In this document: piece by piece, positions 7,873 to 16,921 of the stretch
How positions within the stretch are numbered: position 1 is the first letter of the stretch
Layout of the letters: each line of letters opens with the position of its first letter
Assembly (NCBI GenBank): GCA_963814875.1
Contig: CAWFFJ010000035.1
Coordinates: forward strand, 85,268-149,267
Source of the DNA: CAVSIS01 sp963814875
GTDB taxonomy: Bacteria; Acidobacteriota; Thermoanaerobaculia; Thermoanaerobaculales; Sulfomarinibacteraceae
Length of the DNA stretch: 64,000 nt
Direction: 5' to 3'
The notes under the pieces: generated by a model
What the model was told of the DNA's origin: nothing
The model's database searches: none
What the model saw: the letters and a program-made list of their open reading frames with translations, nothing else
Position numbers and translations under genes: made by a program

Positions 7873-9780
7873 ATGACAAACTTCGAAACGGTCCAGGTGG
7901 AAACTGACCTGCTCATCCTCGGTGGCGGAATGGCGGCCTGCGGCGCCGCCGTTGAGGCCGCCCACTGGGCGAAAAAGCACGGTCTCAAGGTAACCCTGGT
8001 GGACAAGGCTGCTGTGGACCGCTCCGGCGCCGTGGCGATGGGCCTGTCCGCCATCAACCAGTACGTCGGCCTGAGGGACGGCAAGAACACCGTCAAGAAC
8101 TACGTCGAGTACGTCAGGAACGACCTCATGGGCGTGGCCCGCGACGACCTCGTCGCGAACATCGCCCGCCACGTAGACTCCTCCGTGCACCTGTTCGAGA
8201 AGTGGGGCCTGCCGATCTGGAAGGACGAAGAGGGCGCATTCGTCCACGAAGGACGTTGGCAGCTGATGATCAACGGCGAGTCCTACAAGGTCATCGTGGC
8301 GGAAGCGGCCAAGAACCACCTCGGCGCCGAGAACATGATCGAGCGTGTGTTCATCATCGGCCCGATCATGGACGGCGACGAGTGCAAGGGCGCGTACGGC
8401 TTCTCGGTTCGCGAGAACAAGTTCTACATCTTCAAGGCCAAGGCGACTCTGGTCGCCATGGGTGGTGCGGTCCATGTCTTCAAGCCGCGGTCCTCGGGCG
8501 AAGGCGCCGGTCGCGCCTGGTATCCGCCCTGGAACTCCGGCTCGTCGGCGTACTTCACCATCAAGGCCGGCGCCGAGATGACCTGCCAGGAAGTTCGCTT
8601 CATCCCGGTCCGATTCAAGGACGCCTACGGTCCGGTCGGAGCCTGGTTCCTGCTCTTCAAGGCTCGCGCGACCAACGCCTTCGGTGGCGAGTACATGGTC
8701 GAGCGTCGGCCCGAGCTGGACAACTGGAAGCCCTACGGTCACGTCAAGCCGATCCCGGCCAACCTCCGCAACTACCTCGGCATGCTCGACGTGATGGAGG
8801 GCAAGGGCCCGATCTACATGCGGACCAACGAGGCGATCCAGAAGATCGCCGACCAGGCCCCCGACGAGAAGGCCTTCAAGAAGAAGATGAAGGAGCTCGA
8901 GAGCGAGGCTTGGGAAGACTTCCTCGACATGACGATCTCACAGGCGATCCTGTGGGCTGCGACCAACACCCAGCCCGAAGAGAGCCCCTCCGAGATCGCG
9001 GCGGCCGAGCCCTACTTCATCGGTTCGCACTCCGGCGCCTCCGGCGCCTGGGTCTCGGGTCCCAAGGACCTCGCCCCCGACGAGTACTTCTGGGGCTACG
9101 AGAACATGACGACCTGCAAGGGCGTGTTCGGCGCCGGCGACGCCACCGGTGCGTCGTCCCACAAGTTCTCCTCGGGCTCCCACGCCGAGGGCCGGATCGC
9201 CGGCAAGGCCGCGATCCGCTACATCGTCAACGAGAAGCCCGCGATGCCGACGGTCGACGCCGCCGTCGTCGACGAGCTCAAGGCGAAGACCTACAAGCCG
9301 TTCGAGCTCTACGCCGAGAACAAGGACAAGACCACCCAGCCCGACGTCAACCCCTACTACCTCCTGCCGAAGATGTTCATGATGCGCCTGCAGAAGCTCA
9401 TGGACGAGTACGCCGGCGGTGTCGGATCGCAGTTCACGACCTCCAAGTACCTCCTCGACCGCGGGCTCGTGCTGCTCGGCCTGCTCAAGGAGGACTCTGC
9501 GAACCTGGGCGCGAAGGACCTCCACGAGCTCATGCGCTGCTGGGAGAACGTCCACCGCATGTACCAGGCCGAGGCCCACGTCCGCACGATGCTCTTCCGT
9601 GAAGAGACCCGCTGGCCGGGCTACTACTTCCGGGCGGACTTCCCGAAGCTGGACCAGCAGAACTGGCACTGCTTCGTGAACTGCAAGATGAACCCCACCA
9701 CCGGCGAGTGGGAGATGATGAAGCGACCGATCCTCTCCCTGTTCGATGAGGCGTCCGATCACGAGCTGCTCGGCGGCTGA
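7873..9780 (+). CDS. aprA: Adenylylsulfate reductase, alpha subunit
   Basis: Catalytic flavoprotein of APS reductase. The FAD-binding start reads DLLILGGGMAACGAAVEA, followed by family blocks such as DKAAVDRSGAVAMGLSAIN, KPRSSGEGAGRAWYPPWNSG and the C-terminal VHRMYQAEAHVRTMLFREE. I start at ATG 7873, preceded by GGAGGGGAAC, rather than the longer frame at 7849 that overlaps aprB. About 635 residues is the usual size. A strong hairpin follows the stop codon. With AprB it accepts electrons that Qmo draws from the menaquinol pool. Confidence 0.97.
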   Translation: MTNFETVQVETDLLILGGGMAACGAAVEAAHWAKKHGLKVTLVDKAAVDRSGAVAMGLSAINQYVGLRDGKNTVKNYVEYVRNDLMGVARDDLVANIARHVDSSVHLFEKWGLPIWKDEEGAFVHEGRWQLMINGESYKVIVAEAAKNHLGAENMIERVFIIGPIMDGDECKGAYGFSVRENKFYIFKAKATLVAMGGAVHVFKPRSSGEGAGRAWYPPWNSGSSAYFTIKAGAEMTCQEVRFIPVRFKDAYGPVGAWFLLFKARATNAFGGEYMVERRPELDNWKPYGHVKPIPANLRNYLGMLDVMEGKGPIYMRTNEAIQKIADQAPDEKAFKKKMKELESEAWEDFLDMTISQAILWAATNTQPEESPSEIAAAEPYFIGSHSGASGAWVSGPKDLAPDEYFWGYENMTTCKGVFGAGDATGASSHKFSSGSHAEGRIAGKAAIRYIVNEKPAMPTVDAAVVDELKAKTYKPFELYAENKDKTTQPDVNPYYLLPKMFMMRLQKLMDEYAGGVGSQFTTSKYLLDRGLVLLGLLKEDSANLGAKDLHELMRCWENVHRMYQAEAHVRTMLFREETRWPGYYFRADFPKLDQQNWHCFVNCKMNPTTGEWEMMKRPILSLFDEASDHELLGG

Positions 9781-9795
9781 CCGACTCAACTATCT

Positions 9796-9827
9796 GCGGC
9801 CCCTGGCGCTTCAGCGCCAGGGGCCGC
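9796..9827 (+). terminator. Perfect 14-bp hairpin after aprA
   Basis: GCGGCCCCTGGCGC pairs perfectly with GCGCCAGGGGCCGC around a TTCA loop. There is no clean U-run after it, so it may act as a partial terminator or mRNA 3' stabiliser that raises aprBA transcript level over the following qmo genes. Confidence 0.7.
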
Positions 9828-9849
9828 CCTTTGCCTGGGACCAATCTGA

Positions 9850-10185
9850 GTGAACCATTCCCTCGAGACCTCATGCTGCCCGCACTGCGGCGAACTGCTG
9901 CAACGGTTCGAGCTGCCCGACAACACGGGCTGGCCGAGCGAGTTCCAGCTCGCCTGCTTCAACGACGACTGCCCGTACTTCACACGAGGCTGGGAACGAA
10001 TGCGCGACGAGTATGCCGTCGGCGCCTCGTACCGGTACCGGCTGGACCCGACGACCGGCGAGGTATCACCGCTCGCCGTGTGGTCGTCCGATGCCCTGAA
10101 GGACCGGATCCTCGACCAACAGTCAGGTGACGGACACTCCGATCCGCGGCCGGACGTCGACCCCGACAATGGAGGCGCGTCGTGA
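9850..10185 (+). CDS. Small zinc-ribbon protein between apr and qmo
   Basis: A 111-residue protein starting at GTG with two cysteine pairs, CPHC (residues 10-13) and CFNDDC (36-41), which form a zinc-ribbon-like site. The rest (WERMRDEYAVGASYRYRLDP) is well-formed globular sequence ending in an acidic, disordered tail. I do not recognise a characterised family; it vaguely resembles Ogr/Delta-type zinc fingers. Its stop overlaps the GTG of the next gene in GTGA, so both are translated together. Its place between aprA and qmoA suggests a job in assembly or control of Apr/Qmo, which is inference. Confidence 0.75.
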   Translation: MNHSLETSCCPHCGELLQRFELPDNTGWPSEFQLACFNDDCPYFTRGWERMRDEYAVGASYRYRLDPTTGEVSPLAVWSSDALKDRILDQQSGDGHSDPRPDVDPDNGGAS

Positions 10186-10991
10186 GCCACCCGCAACCCG
10201 AGCTTCCCGAGTTTCTCGCCAGCCAGCGCCGCCTGACGCCGGGCGAGACCTTCGCGTTCACCTGCCACCCCGGTGTACCGTGCTTCAACACGTGCTGCGC
10301 CGACGTCAACATCATCCTGGCGCCGCTCGACGTGCTGCGTCTGGCGCGGCGACTCGGGATGACGACCCGCGATTTCCTCGACAGCTACACGGGCAACCCC
10401 GTCACCAAGGACCTGCGTCTGCCGGTCGTGCTGCTCAAGATGCGCGATGAGCCGGCCAAACGCTGCCACTTCCTGGGTGAGGACGGGTGCACCGTCTACG
10501 CGGACCGCCCATGGGCGTGTCGCATGTATCCGCTCGGCATGGCGCTGCCGCCGGCGCGGGCCGGCGAAGAGCCCGAACCCGTCTTCTTCGTCTTCGAGGA
10601 CGACTTCTGCCAGGGCCGGCACCAGCCGGACCGATGCACCTTCTCCGTCGACGCCTGGCGGCAAGACCAGGCGCTGATCGAGCAGGACGAGCTCGAGATC
10701 GGCTTTCGGGAGCTCGTCGGTCACCCCTGGTTCATCGGCGGGAGAATCCTGGATCCGAAGCGGATGCACATGCTCTACACCGCCTGCTACGACCTCGACT
10801 CGTTCCGCGAGTTCGTTTTCGAGTCCACCTTTCTCGACCGCTTCGAGGTCTCGTCCGACCTCCAGGAGCGGCTTCGGACCGATGACGCGTCCCTGTTCCG
10901 GTTCGCCTTTCGGTGGCTGCGCTTCGCTCTGTTCGGAGAGTCCACCATGACGGTCCGGGAGGGTCACGATCCCCAAGGGAGACATTCATGA
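10182..10991 (+). CDS. YkgJ-family Cys-cluster protein
   Basis: Member of the zinc/iron-chelating YkgJ family. The signature cysteines are visible as C28, C34, C38, C39 (FTCHPGVPCFNTCCADV) and C95, C103, C113 (CHFLGEDGC, RPWACRMYPLG). The family probably binds a metal or Fe-S cluster; its biochemical role is not settled. The protein is about 269 residues, with a C-terminal half (MLYTACYDLDSFREFVFES) found in longer members. It overlaps the upstream zinc-ribbon gene and overlaps qmoA by ATGA, so it is embedded in the qmo transcript. A metal-insertion or maturation role for Qmo or Apr is an inference from position. Confidence 0.85.
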   Translation: MSHPQPELPEFLASQRRLTPGETFAFTCHPGVPCFNTCCADVNIILAPLDVLRLARRLGMTTRDFLDSYTGNPVTKDLRLPVVLLKMRDEPAKRCHFLGEDGCTVYADRPWACRMYPLGMALPPARAGEEPEPVFFVFEDDFCQGRHQPDRCTFSVDAWRQDQALIEQDELEIGFRELVGHPWFIGGRILDPKRMHMLYTACYDLDSFREFVFESTFLDRFEVSSDLQERLRTDDASLFRFAFRWLRFALFGESTMTVREGHDPQGRHS

Positions 10992-12235
10992 AGCCAACCA
11001 GACCATTGCTTGTCGTTGGAGGGGGCATCGCCGGGATCACGGCCGCGTTGGAGGCTGCAGAGGCCGGTGCCGAGGTCATTCTGGTCGAGCGCGATCCGTC
11101 GCTGGGCGGACGAGTGATGCGCATCTTCAACTACTTCCCGAAGATGTGCCCCCCGTCCTGCGGAATGGAGATCAACCTGCGGCGCCTCGAGCGCAACCCG
11201 CGGGTGACCGTGTTGACCTCGTCCCAGGTCAGCTCGGCCGAGCGGATCGGTGACACTTGGAAGGTCACGGTGACCACCGACCCGGCGTGGGTCAACTCGC
11301 GGTGCACCGCCTGTGGGGACTGCCAGAAGGCGTGCGCGACCGAGGTCGACGACCCGTTCAACCTCGGTATGGCCAAGGTCAAGGCGATCCGGATCCCGCA
11401 CATGAACGCCTGGCCGCGCCGCTTCGTATTCGACCGCACGGCAGTGCCCGACGCGGAGGCGAAGGCGATCGCCGAGGCGTGCGGCTACGGCGCCGTCGAT
11501 CTCGACGCGAAGCCGACCACCCAGACCCTCGAGGTCGGCGCCGTGGTCCTCGCCACGGGGTGGCAGCCCTACCCGCTGGAGAAGCTCGAGGAGCTCGGCG
11601 GCCTGCTGCCTGATGTGATCGCGAACGTCGAGATGGAACGCCTCGCGTCGCCGACCGGGCCGACCGGCGGCAAGATCGTGAGACCCTCCGACGGCCAGCC
11701 GCCGAAACGGGTCGCCTTCGTGCAGTGCGCCGGCTCGCGCGATGTCAACAACCTCAACTACTGCTCTGGTGTCTGTTGCCTCGCGAGCCTGAAGCAGGCG
11801 ATCTACGTCAAGGAGCAGTTGCCCGAGGCCGAGGTGGCGATGTACTACATCGACCGCCGTGCGCCGGGCCGCAACGAGGACGTGCTGCTCAAGGTCGCCG
11901 CGCTCGAGGGCGTGAAGCTGGTCAAGGGCAAGGTCGGCAAGGTCGAGGCCCGCAACGGCAGCCTCTCCCTGCGACTGGAGGACGTCGAGTCGGGCCGGCT
12001 GCTGGACGCCGAGGCGGACCTGGTGGTGCTGGCCACCGGCATGGTCCCGAGCACCGCGAACGACGACCTGCCGCTCATCACCCGCCGAGACGACGACGGG
12101 TTCGCGCTCGATGATCCAGGGTCGGCGGTTGCCGTGGCCGGCGTCGCGCGCAGGCCCGTGGACGTCGCGGCATCGGTGAGGGATGCCACCGGAGCGGCCG
12201 CACGGGCCCTGGTGGCGGCGGCAAGGAGGGCGTGA
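10988..12235 (+). CDS. qmoA: Quinone-interacting membrane-bound oxidoreductase, QmoA
   Basis: HdrA-like flavoprotein subunit of the Qmo complex that links menaquinol oxidation to APS reductase. The FAD motif is LLVVGGGIAGITAALEAAEAG, and HdrA-type blocks include LGGRVMRIFNYFPKMCPPSCG, CTACGDCQKAC and VAFVQCAGSRDVNNLNYCS. About 415 residues, equal to known QmoA. The ATG overlaps the preceding stop (ATGA) and the stop overlaps the qmoB start. It lacks membrane segments; membrane attachment is through QmoC. Confidence 0.95.
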   Translation: MKPTRPLLVVGGGIAGITAALEAAEAGAEVILVERDPSLGGRVMRIFNYFPKMCPPSCGMEINLRRLERNPRVTVLTSSQVSSAERIGDTWKVTVTTDPAWVNSRCTACGDCQKACATEVDDPFNLGMAKVKAIRIPHMNAWPRRFVFDRTAVPDAEAKAIAEACGYGAVDLDAKPTTQTLEVGAVVLATGWQPYPLEKLEELGGLLPDVIANVEMERLASPTGPTGGKIVRPSDGQPPKRVAFVQCAGSRDVNNLNYCSGVCCLASLKQAIYVKEQLPEAEVAMYYIDRRAPGRNEDVLLKVAALEGVKLVKGKVGKVEARNGSLSLRLEDVESGRLLDAEADLVVLATGMVPSTANDDLPLITRRDDDGFALDDPGSAVAVAGVARRPVDVAASVRDATGAAARALVAAARRA

Positions 12236-14478
12236 TGGACAAGCTCGGCGTATTCCTGTGCAGCGGATGTGGCATCGGCGACGCTCTCGATCTCGACGCC
12301 GTCGCCTCTGCAGCCGGAGAGCATGGCGCGAAGTTCTCACTGAGCCATCCGTGCCTGTGCGGCGAGGAAGGGCTCACGGCGGTTCGTCAGGCGGTGGCCG
12401 ACAACGCTCTCGACGGTCTGCTGATGTGCGCCTGCTCCGAGCGCGCCAAGACCGCGGAGTTTGCCAGCCTCGGCGCCGACGACCGGTCGATCTACCGAGT
12501 CAGCCTGCGCGAGCACGTGGTCTGGTCCCATCCCGCCGGCGACGAGGATACCCAGGCGCTGGCCGAGGATCTCGCCCGCATGGGCGCCGCGCGCCTCAAG
12601 GGCTGCAAGGCGATCTCGCCGTTGGCCGAGGAGATCGATGACACCGTCCTGGTGGTCGGAGGAGGGCGGGCCGGTCTCGAGGCGGCGAGGGCAGCTTCGG
12701 GTCTCGGTCACCCGGTGGTGCTGGTCGAGAAGAGCGCGCGCCTCGGGGGTCGTCTGGCCGATCAGGTCTCGATCGTGCCGGAGGAGCCTCCCTACGATCG
12801 GCCCCAGGCCAACCCGATGCCCGAGCTGGTGCGCGAGGTCGAGGCCGACGGGAACGTCAAGGTCCTGACCGGAACCACGGTCGCCAAGATCACCGGGCAA
12901 CCCGGGCAGTTCAAGGTCCAGCTGAGCGGGTCCGACGGCGCGATTGTCGTCGGTGCGATCGTGCAGGCGACCGGAGCCAGGCCGTACGACGCGAGCCGGC
13001 TCGGACACCTCGGCTACGGTGCGTCGCCCGACGTTGTCACGTCGCAGGAGTTCGAGAAGATGCTCGTGGCCGGGAAGGTCGTGCGCCCGTCCGACCACAA
13101 GGCGCCGCAGCGCGTTGTCTTCGTCCAGTGCGCGGGCTCGCGCGATGAGAATCACCTTCGCTACTGCTCGAGCGAGTGCTGCGCGACGACTCTTCGCCAG
13201 GTGGCGGAGCTCACAGCGCTTTTGCCCGAGGTCCAGCCGGCGGTGGTCTACAAGGACATTCGGACGCCGGGCCTCTCCGAGTACTTCTTCCTCGGCGTGC
13301 AGAAGTCCGCCTCGCTCATGATGACCCGGGGCGAGATCGAGAAGGTCGAGGCCAACGGGTCGCTCAAGGTCCACATCAAGGACAGCCTCCTCGGGGACAA
13401 CGTCGTTCTCGACGCCGACCTCGTGGTGCTCGCCGTCGGCATGGTGCCGAACTCGGCCGACGGCGAGGCGATCCGTCAGCTCCACGAGGCGCGCGACCGT
13501 GCGGTCAACAGCGAGAGCAGCGTCCAGCGTGAGGAATCGGCTAAGCTCGCGGAGAAGCTCGCGGCCCACGACGGGACCGAGATTCTCAACCTCGGCTATC
13601 GGCAGGGTCCCGACCTGCCGGTGCTGAAGTACGGCTTCCCGGACTCGCACTTCATCTGCTTTCCTTACGAGACCCGGCGCACCGGGATCTACGCGGCGGG
13701 CTCGGTCCACGCGCCGATGGACGCTGCCCAGGCCGCCGACGACGGGTTCGGCGCCGCGATGAAGGCAGTGCAGTGCATCGAGGCCGCGAAGCGGGGGGAG
13801 TCCGTCCATCCGCGAGCCGGGGACCGCGCCTACCCGGACTTCTTCCTCCAGCGCTGCACGCAGTGCAAACGGTGTACCGAGGAGTGCCCATTCGGAACCC
13901 TGAACGAGGACGCCAAGGGGACACCGGAGTTCAATCCAATGCGTTGCCGTCGCTGCGGCATCTGCATGGGTGCCTGCCCGGAGCGGATCATCAGCTTCCA
14001 GGACTACTCGGTCGGCATGATCGCCGAGATGATCAAGGCCATGGAGGTCCCGGAAGACTACGAGGAGAAGCCGCGCATTCTGGCGCTGATGTGCGAAAAC
14101 GATGCAGTGCCGGCGCTCGACGCGGCTGCAGCCCAAGGTACGCAGTGGAACCCGTGGGTTCGGATCATCCCGATCCGCTGCCTCGGATCGACCAACATCA
14201 TCTGGATCGCCGAGGCGCTGTCGCGGGGCATCGACGGCGTCATCCTGATCGGCTGCAAGTACGGCGACGACTACCAGTGCCACTACGTTCGCGGATCAGA
14301 GCTGGCCCACACCCGGCTCGAGAATGTCAGTGAGACCCTGCAGCGGCTTGCACTCGAGCCTGAGCGGATCAAGACCGTCGAGCTTTCGCACAACGAGTTC
14401 GACCGAGTGCCGCGGGTCCTCGACGAGTTCTCCAACGAGCTGGAAGGCCTCGGTCCGAACCCGCTCAAGGGCTTCTAG
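12235..14478 (+). CDS. qmoB: Quinone-interacting membrane-bound oxidoreductase, QmoB
   Basis: HdrA plus MvhD-like subunit of Qmo. An N-terminal cysteine-rich segment (VFLCSGCGIGD, HPCLCGEEGL) precedes the FAD domain beginning VLVVGGGRAGLEAARAA near residue 138. Two [4Fe-4S] motifs follow, CTQCKRCTEECPFG and CRRCGICMGACPE, and the last 120 residues (IPIRCLGSTNIIWIAEAL, LIGCKYGDDYQCHY) are MvhD-like. About 747 residues is normal. ATG 12235 is preferred to GTG 12232 because AAGGAGGG then has workable spacing. Confidence 0.95.
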   Translation: MDKLGVFLCSGCGIGDALDLDAVASAAGEHGAKFSLSHPCLCGEEGLTAVRQAVADNALDGLLMCACSERAKTAEFASLGADDRSIYRVSLREHVVWSHPAGDEDTQALAEDLARMGAARLKGCKAISPLAEEIDDTVLVVGGGRAGLEAARAASGLGHPVVLVEKSARLGGRLADQVSIVPEEPPYDRPQANPMPELVREVEADGNVKVLTGTTVAKITGQPGQFKVQLSGSDGAIVVGAIVQATGARPYDASRLGHLGYGASPDVVTSQEFEKMLVAGKVVRPSDHKAPQRVVFVQCAGSRDENHLRYCSSECCATTLRQVAELTALLPEVQPAVVYKDIRTPGLSEYFFLGVQKSASLMMTRGEIEKVEANGSLKVHIKDSLLGDNVVLDADLVVLAVGMVPNSADGEAIRQLHEARDRAVNSESSVQREESAKLAEKLAAHDGTEILNLGYRQGPDLPVLKYGFPDSHFICFPYETRRTGIYAAGSVHAPMDAAQAADDGFGAAMKAVQCIEAAKRGESVHPRAGDRAYPDFFLQRCTQCKRCTEECPFGTLNEDAKGTPEFNPMRCRRCGICMGACPERIISFQDYSVGMIAEMIKAMEVPEDYEEKPRILALMCENDAVPALDAAAAQGTQWNPWVRIIPIRCLGSTNIIWIAEALSRGIDGVILIGCKYGDDYQCHYVRGSELAHTRLENVSETLQRLALEPERIKTVELSHNEFDRVPRVLDEFSNELEGLGPNPLKGF

Positions 14479-14494
14479 GGAAGGGGGAAGAGGC

Positions 14495-15670
14495 ATGGCA
14501 TCGGTTTCCGAGATCCTGCCGTCCGCGGCCTTCCGTGACGAGTTCGCCAGACGCGGTGGAGAGTCGGTGGCTCGCTGCTTTCAGTGCGCCACCTGCTCGA
14601 GTGTGTGCGAGCTTGCGCCGGCCGACGCCCCGTTCCCTAGACGCCAGGTGCTGTGGGCGCAGTGGGGGTTAGCCGACAGGCTCGCCGCCGACCCGGGCGT
14701 GTGGCTGTGCCACCAGTGCAACGACTGCAACGTCCGGTGCCCGCGCGACGTCAGACCGGGCGACGTGATGGCGGCGATCCGCGCGATGGTGGTCGAGAAC
14801 CTCGCCTTCCCGGCCTTCCTCGGTCGGCTCGTGGGCAACGTCCGCACCACCTGGCCGCTGCTGGTCGGTCTGCCGATCCTGTTCTGGTTGGTTCTGCTCG
14901 GCTTGACGACCGGCCTCACCATCCCGCACGTGAACCCCAACCTGCCGGCCCTCGAGGGTCGCTTCTATTACGAGGAGTTCGTGCCGCACCTCTTGATCTA
15001 CCTGGTGTACGGGCTCAGCGCCGCGTGGGTGGTGATTGCGTCCTGGGTCGCCGGGCGCAGATTCTGGGGGCTACTCGGTTCGGGTACGAGCCGCTCTGGA
15101 TCGTTCCTGGCCAACCTCGGTCCCGCCCTGGGCGACGTCGCCACCCACAAGCGGTTCGCGAAGTGCGAGGCGGTGAGCGAACGCCGCTGGGGCCACTTCC
15201 TCGTCATGTGGGGTTTCGTGGGCGCGGCGGTGACGTCGGGCATCGCGATTCTGTACCTCTACCAGGATTCGCCGCTGTTCTCCTGGATACCGCTGCCGAT
15301 GCGCCACACCTATCCGGTGCCGATCCTGCACCCGCTCAAATGGCTTGGCAACATCTCCGCGCTCGCGCTCGTCATTGGTGGCGTTTTGTTGTTCCTGAAC
15401 CGCCAGAAGACCGAGGACAAACGGGTCGGCGCCACGACCGCGTTCGACCGCTTCTTCCTCTGGATCGTGCTCGCCGTGATCGCCACCGGCGTGCTCACCG
15501 AGGTGCTGCGCTTCGTCGCCTCGCCGTTGGTCGCGTGCTCGGTCTACGTGGTTCATCTCGGGGTCGTGCTGACCCTGTTCCTGACGTTTCCCTACTCGAA
15601 GTTCGCCCACATTCTCTACCGCACCCTCGCGATGGTGCACGAGCGGATGACGACAACAACAGGCAAGTAG
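14495..15670 (+). CDS. qmoC: Quinone-interacting membrane-bound oxidoreductase, QmoC
   Basis: Membrane subunit of Qmo, fusing an HdrC-like Fe-S domain to an HdrE-like cytochrome b domain. Cluster motifs CFQCATCSSVC and CHQCNDCNVRCPRDV lie in the first 90 residues. About six hydrophobic segments follow, starting near LLVGLPILFWLVLLGLTTG and ending with LGVVLTLFLTFPYSKFAH, with histidines for heme b ligation. The start at ATG 14495 follows AAGGGGGAAGAGGC; the longer upstream frame overlaps qmoB out of frame and is rejected. About 391 residues is normal. This is where menaquinol would be oxidised. Confidence 0.95.
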   Translation: MASVSEILPSAAFRDEFARRGGESVARCFQCATCSSVCELAPADAPFPRRQVLWAQWGLADRLAADPGVWLCHQCNDCNVRCPRDVRPGDVMAAIRAMVVENLAFPAFLGRLVGNVRTTWPLLVGLPILFWLVLLGLTTGLTIPHVNPNLPALEGRFYYEEFVPHLLIYLVYGLSAAWVVIASWVAGRRFWGLLGSGTSRSGSFLANLGPALGDVATHKRFAKCEAVSERRWGHFLVMWGFVGAAVTSGIAILYLYQDSPLFSWIPLPMRHTYPVPILHPLKWLGNISALALVIGGVLLFLNRQKTEDKRVGATTAFDRFFLWIVLAVIATGVLTEVLRFVASPLVACSVYVVHLGVVLTLFLTFPYSKFAHILYRTLAMVHERMTTTTGK

Positions 15671-15727
15671 ACAGGGGAAACCGACGCCCTGCGGGGCGGT
15701 GACCTCAAGAAAAAAGGAGTATTCGAC

Positions 15728-16921
15728 ATGATCAAACCTCACGGATCCGACACGCTCAACCCGCTCTACGTGGCCGACGACGCCAAACGCGCAGCCCTCA
15801 CGGCCGAGGCTGCCAAGCTGCCGTCCATCGTGGTCTGCTCGCAGGCGGCCGCCAACGCAGTCATGCTGGGCTCCGGCTACTTCAACCCCCTGACCGGTTT
15901 CATGAACCTCGCCGACTCGATGTCCGTCGCCGAGAAGATGGTGACCACCGACGGACTGTTCTGGCCCGTTCCCATCGTCAACGTGGTCGAGAAGGCTGAC
16001 GGCATCAAGCCGGGCATGCGCATCGCCATCAAGGACCCCAACGTCAACGGCAATCCGGTGCTCGCCATCATGACCGTCGACAAGGTCGAGACCGCCACCG
16101 ACGAGCAGATGTCCTTCATGACCGACAAGATCTACCGCACCGACGACATGGAGCACCCCGGCGTCAAGGCCTTCAACAGCGTTGGCAAGACCTTCATCTC
16201 CGGCCCCATCCAGGTGCTCAACTACTCCTACTTCGCCAGTGAGTTCCCCGAGACTTTCCGAACCGCCGGACAGATCCGCGAGCTCATCAAGAAGCACGGC
16301 TGGAACAAGGTCGTGGCCTTCCAGACCCGCAACCCCATGCACCGCGCTCACGAAGAGCTCGTCCGCATGGCGATGGACCGCGAGAAGGCCGACGGCGCCG
16401 TGATCCACATGCTCCTCGGCAAGCTGAAGCCCGGCGACATTCCGGCCGACGTCCGCGACGCCGCGATCCGCAAGATGGCTGAGCTCTACTTCCCGCCGAA
16501 CTCGGTGGAGATCACCGGCTACGGCTACGACATGCTCTACGCCGGCCCGCGCGAGGCCGTGCTGCACGCCATCTTCCGTCAGAACATGGGCGCCACCCAC
16601 CTCATCGTTGGCCGCGACCACGCCGGCGTCGGCGACTACTACGGCCCGTTCGACGCTCAGACGATCTTCCACGACGAGGTTCCCAAGGGCGCTCTCGAGA
16701 TCAAGATCTTCGAGGCCGACCACACCGCGTTCTCGAAGAAGCTCGGCAAGGTCATCATGATGCGCGATGCCCCGGAAGGCCACACCAAGGAGGACTTCGT
16801 CCTTCTCTCCGGCACCAAGGTGCGCGCCATGCTCGCCGCCGGTGAGGCGCTGCCGCCGGAGTTCGCCCGCCCAGAGGTCGCCAAGATCCTCATGAAGTAC
16901 TACCAGAGTCAGGAAGCCTGA
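15728..16921 (+). CDS. sat: Dissimilatory sulfate adenylyltransferase (ATP sulfurylase)
   Basis: Activates sulfate with ATP to APS and PPi in the cytoplasm. The catalytic motifs QTRNPMHRAHE and GRDHAGVGDYYGP are both present, and the 397-residue length without an APS-kinase domain is typical of the dissimilatory homo-oligomeric enzyme. AAAAAAGGAGTATTCGAC before the ATG gives a good ribosome site. The 57-base gap from qmoC holds no terminator, so it is probably the last gene of the apr-qmo-sat unit. PPi from this reaction would be used by the nearby hppA product. Confidence 0.96.
   Translation: MIKPHGSDTLNPLYVADDAKRAALTAEAAKLPSIVVCSQAAANAVMLGSGYFNPLTGFMNLADSMSVAEKMVTTDGLFWPVPIVNVVEKADGIKPGMRIAIKDPNVNGNPVLAIMTVDKVETATDEQMSFMTDKIYRTDDMEHPGVKAFNSVGKTFISGPIQVLNYSYFASEFPETFRTAGQIRELIKKHGWNKVVAFQTRNPMHRAHEELVRMAMDREKADGAVIHMLLGKLKPGDIPADVRDAAIRKMAELYFPPNSVEITGYGYDMLYAGPREAVLHAIFRQNMGATHLIVGRDHAGVGDYYGPFDAQTIFHDEVPKGALEIKIFEADHTAFSKKLGKVIMMRDAPEGHTKEDFVLLSGTKVRAMLAAGEALPPEFARPEVAKILMKYYQSQEA

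Noticed and set aside
15671..15727. Terminator or riboswitch between qmoC and sat
   Set aside because: Only a weak GCCCTGCGGGGC stem is present, without a U-run or a known aptamer pattern.
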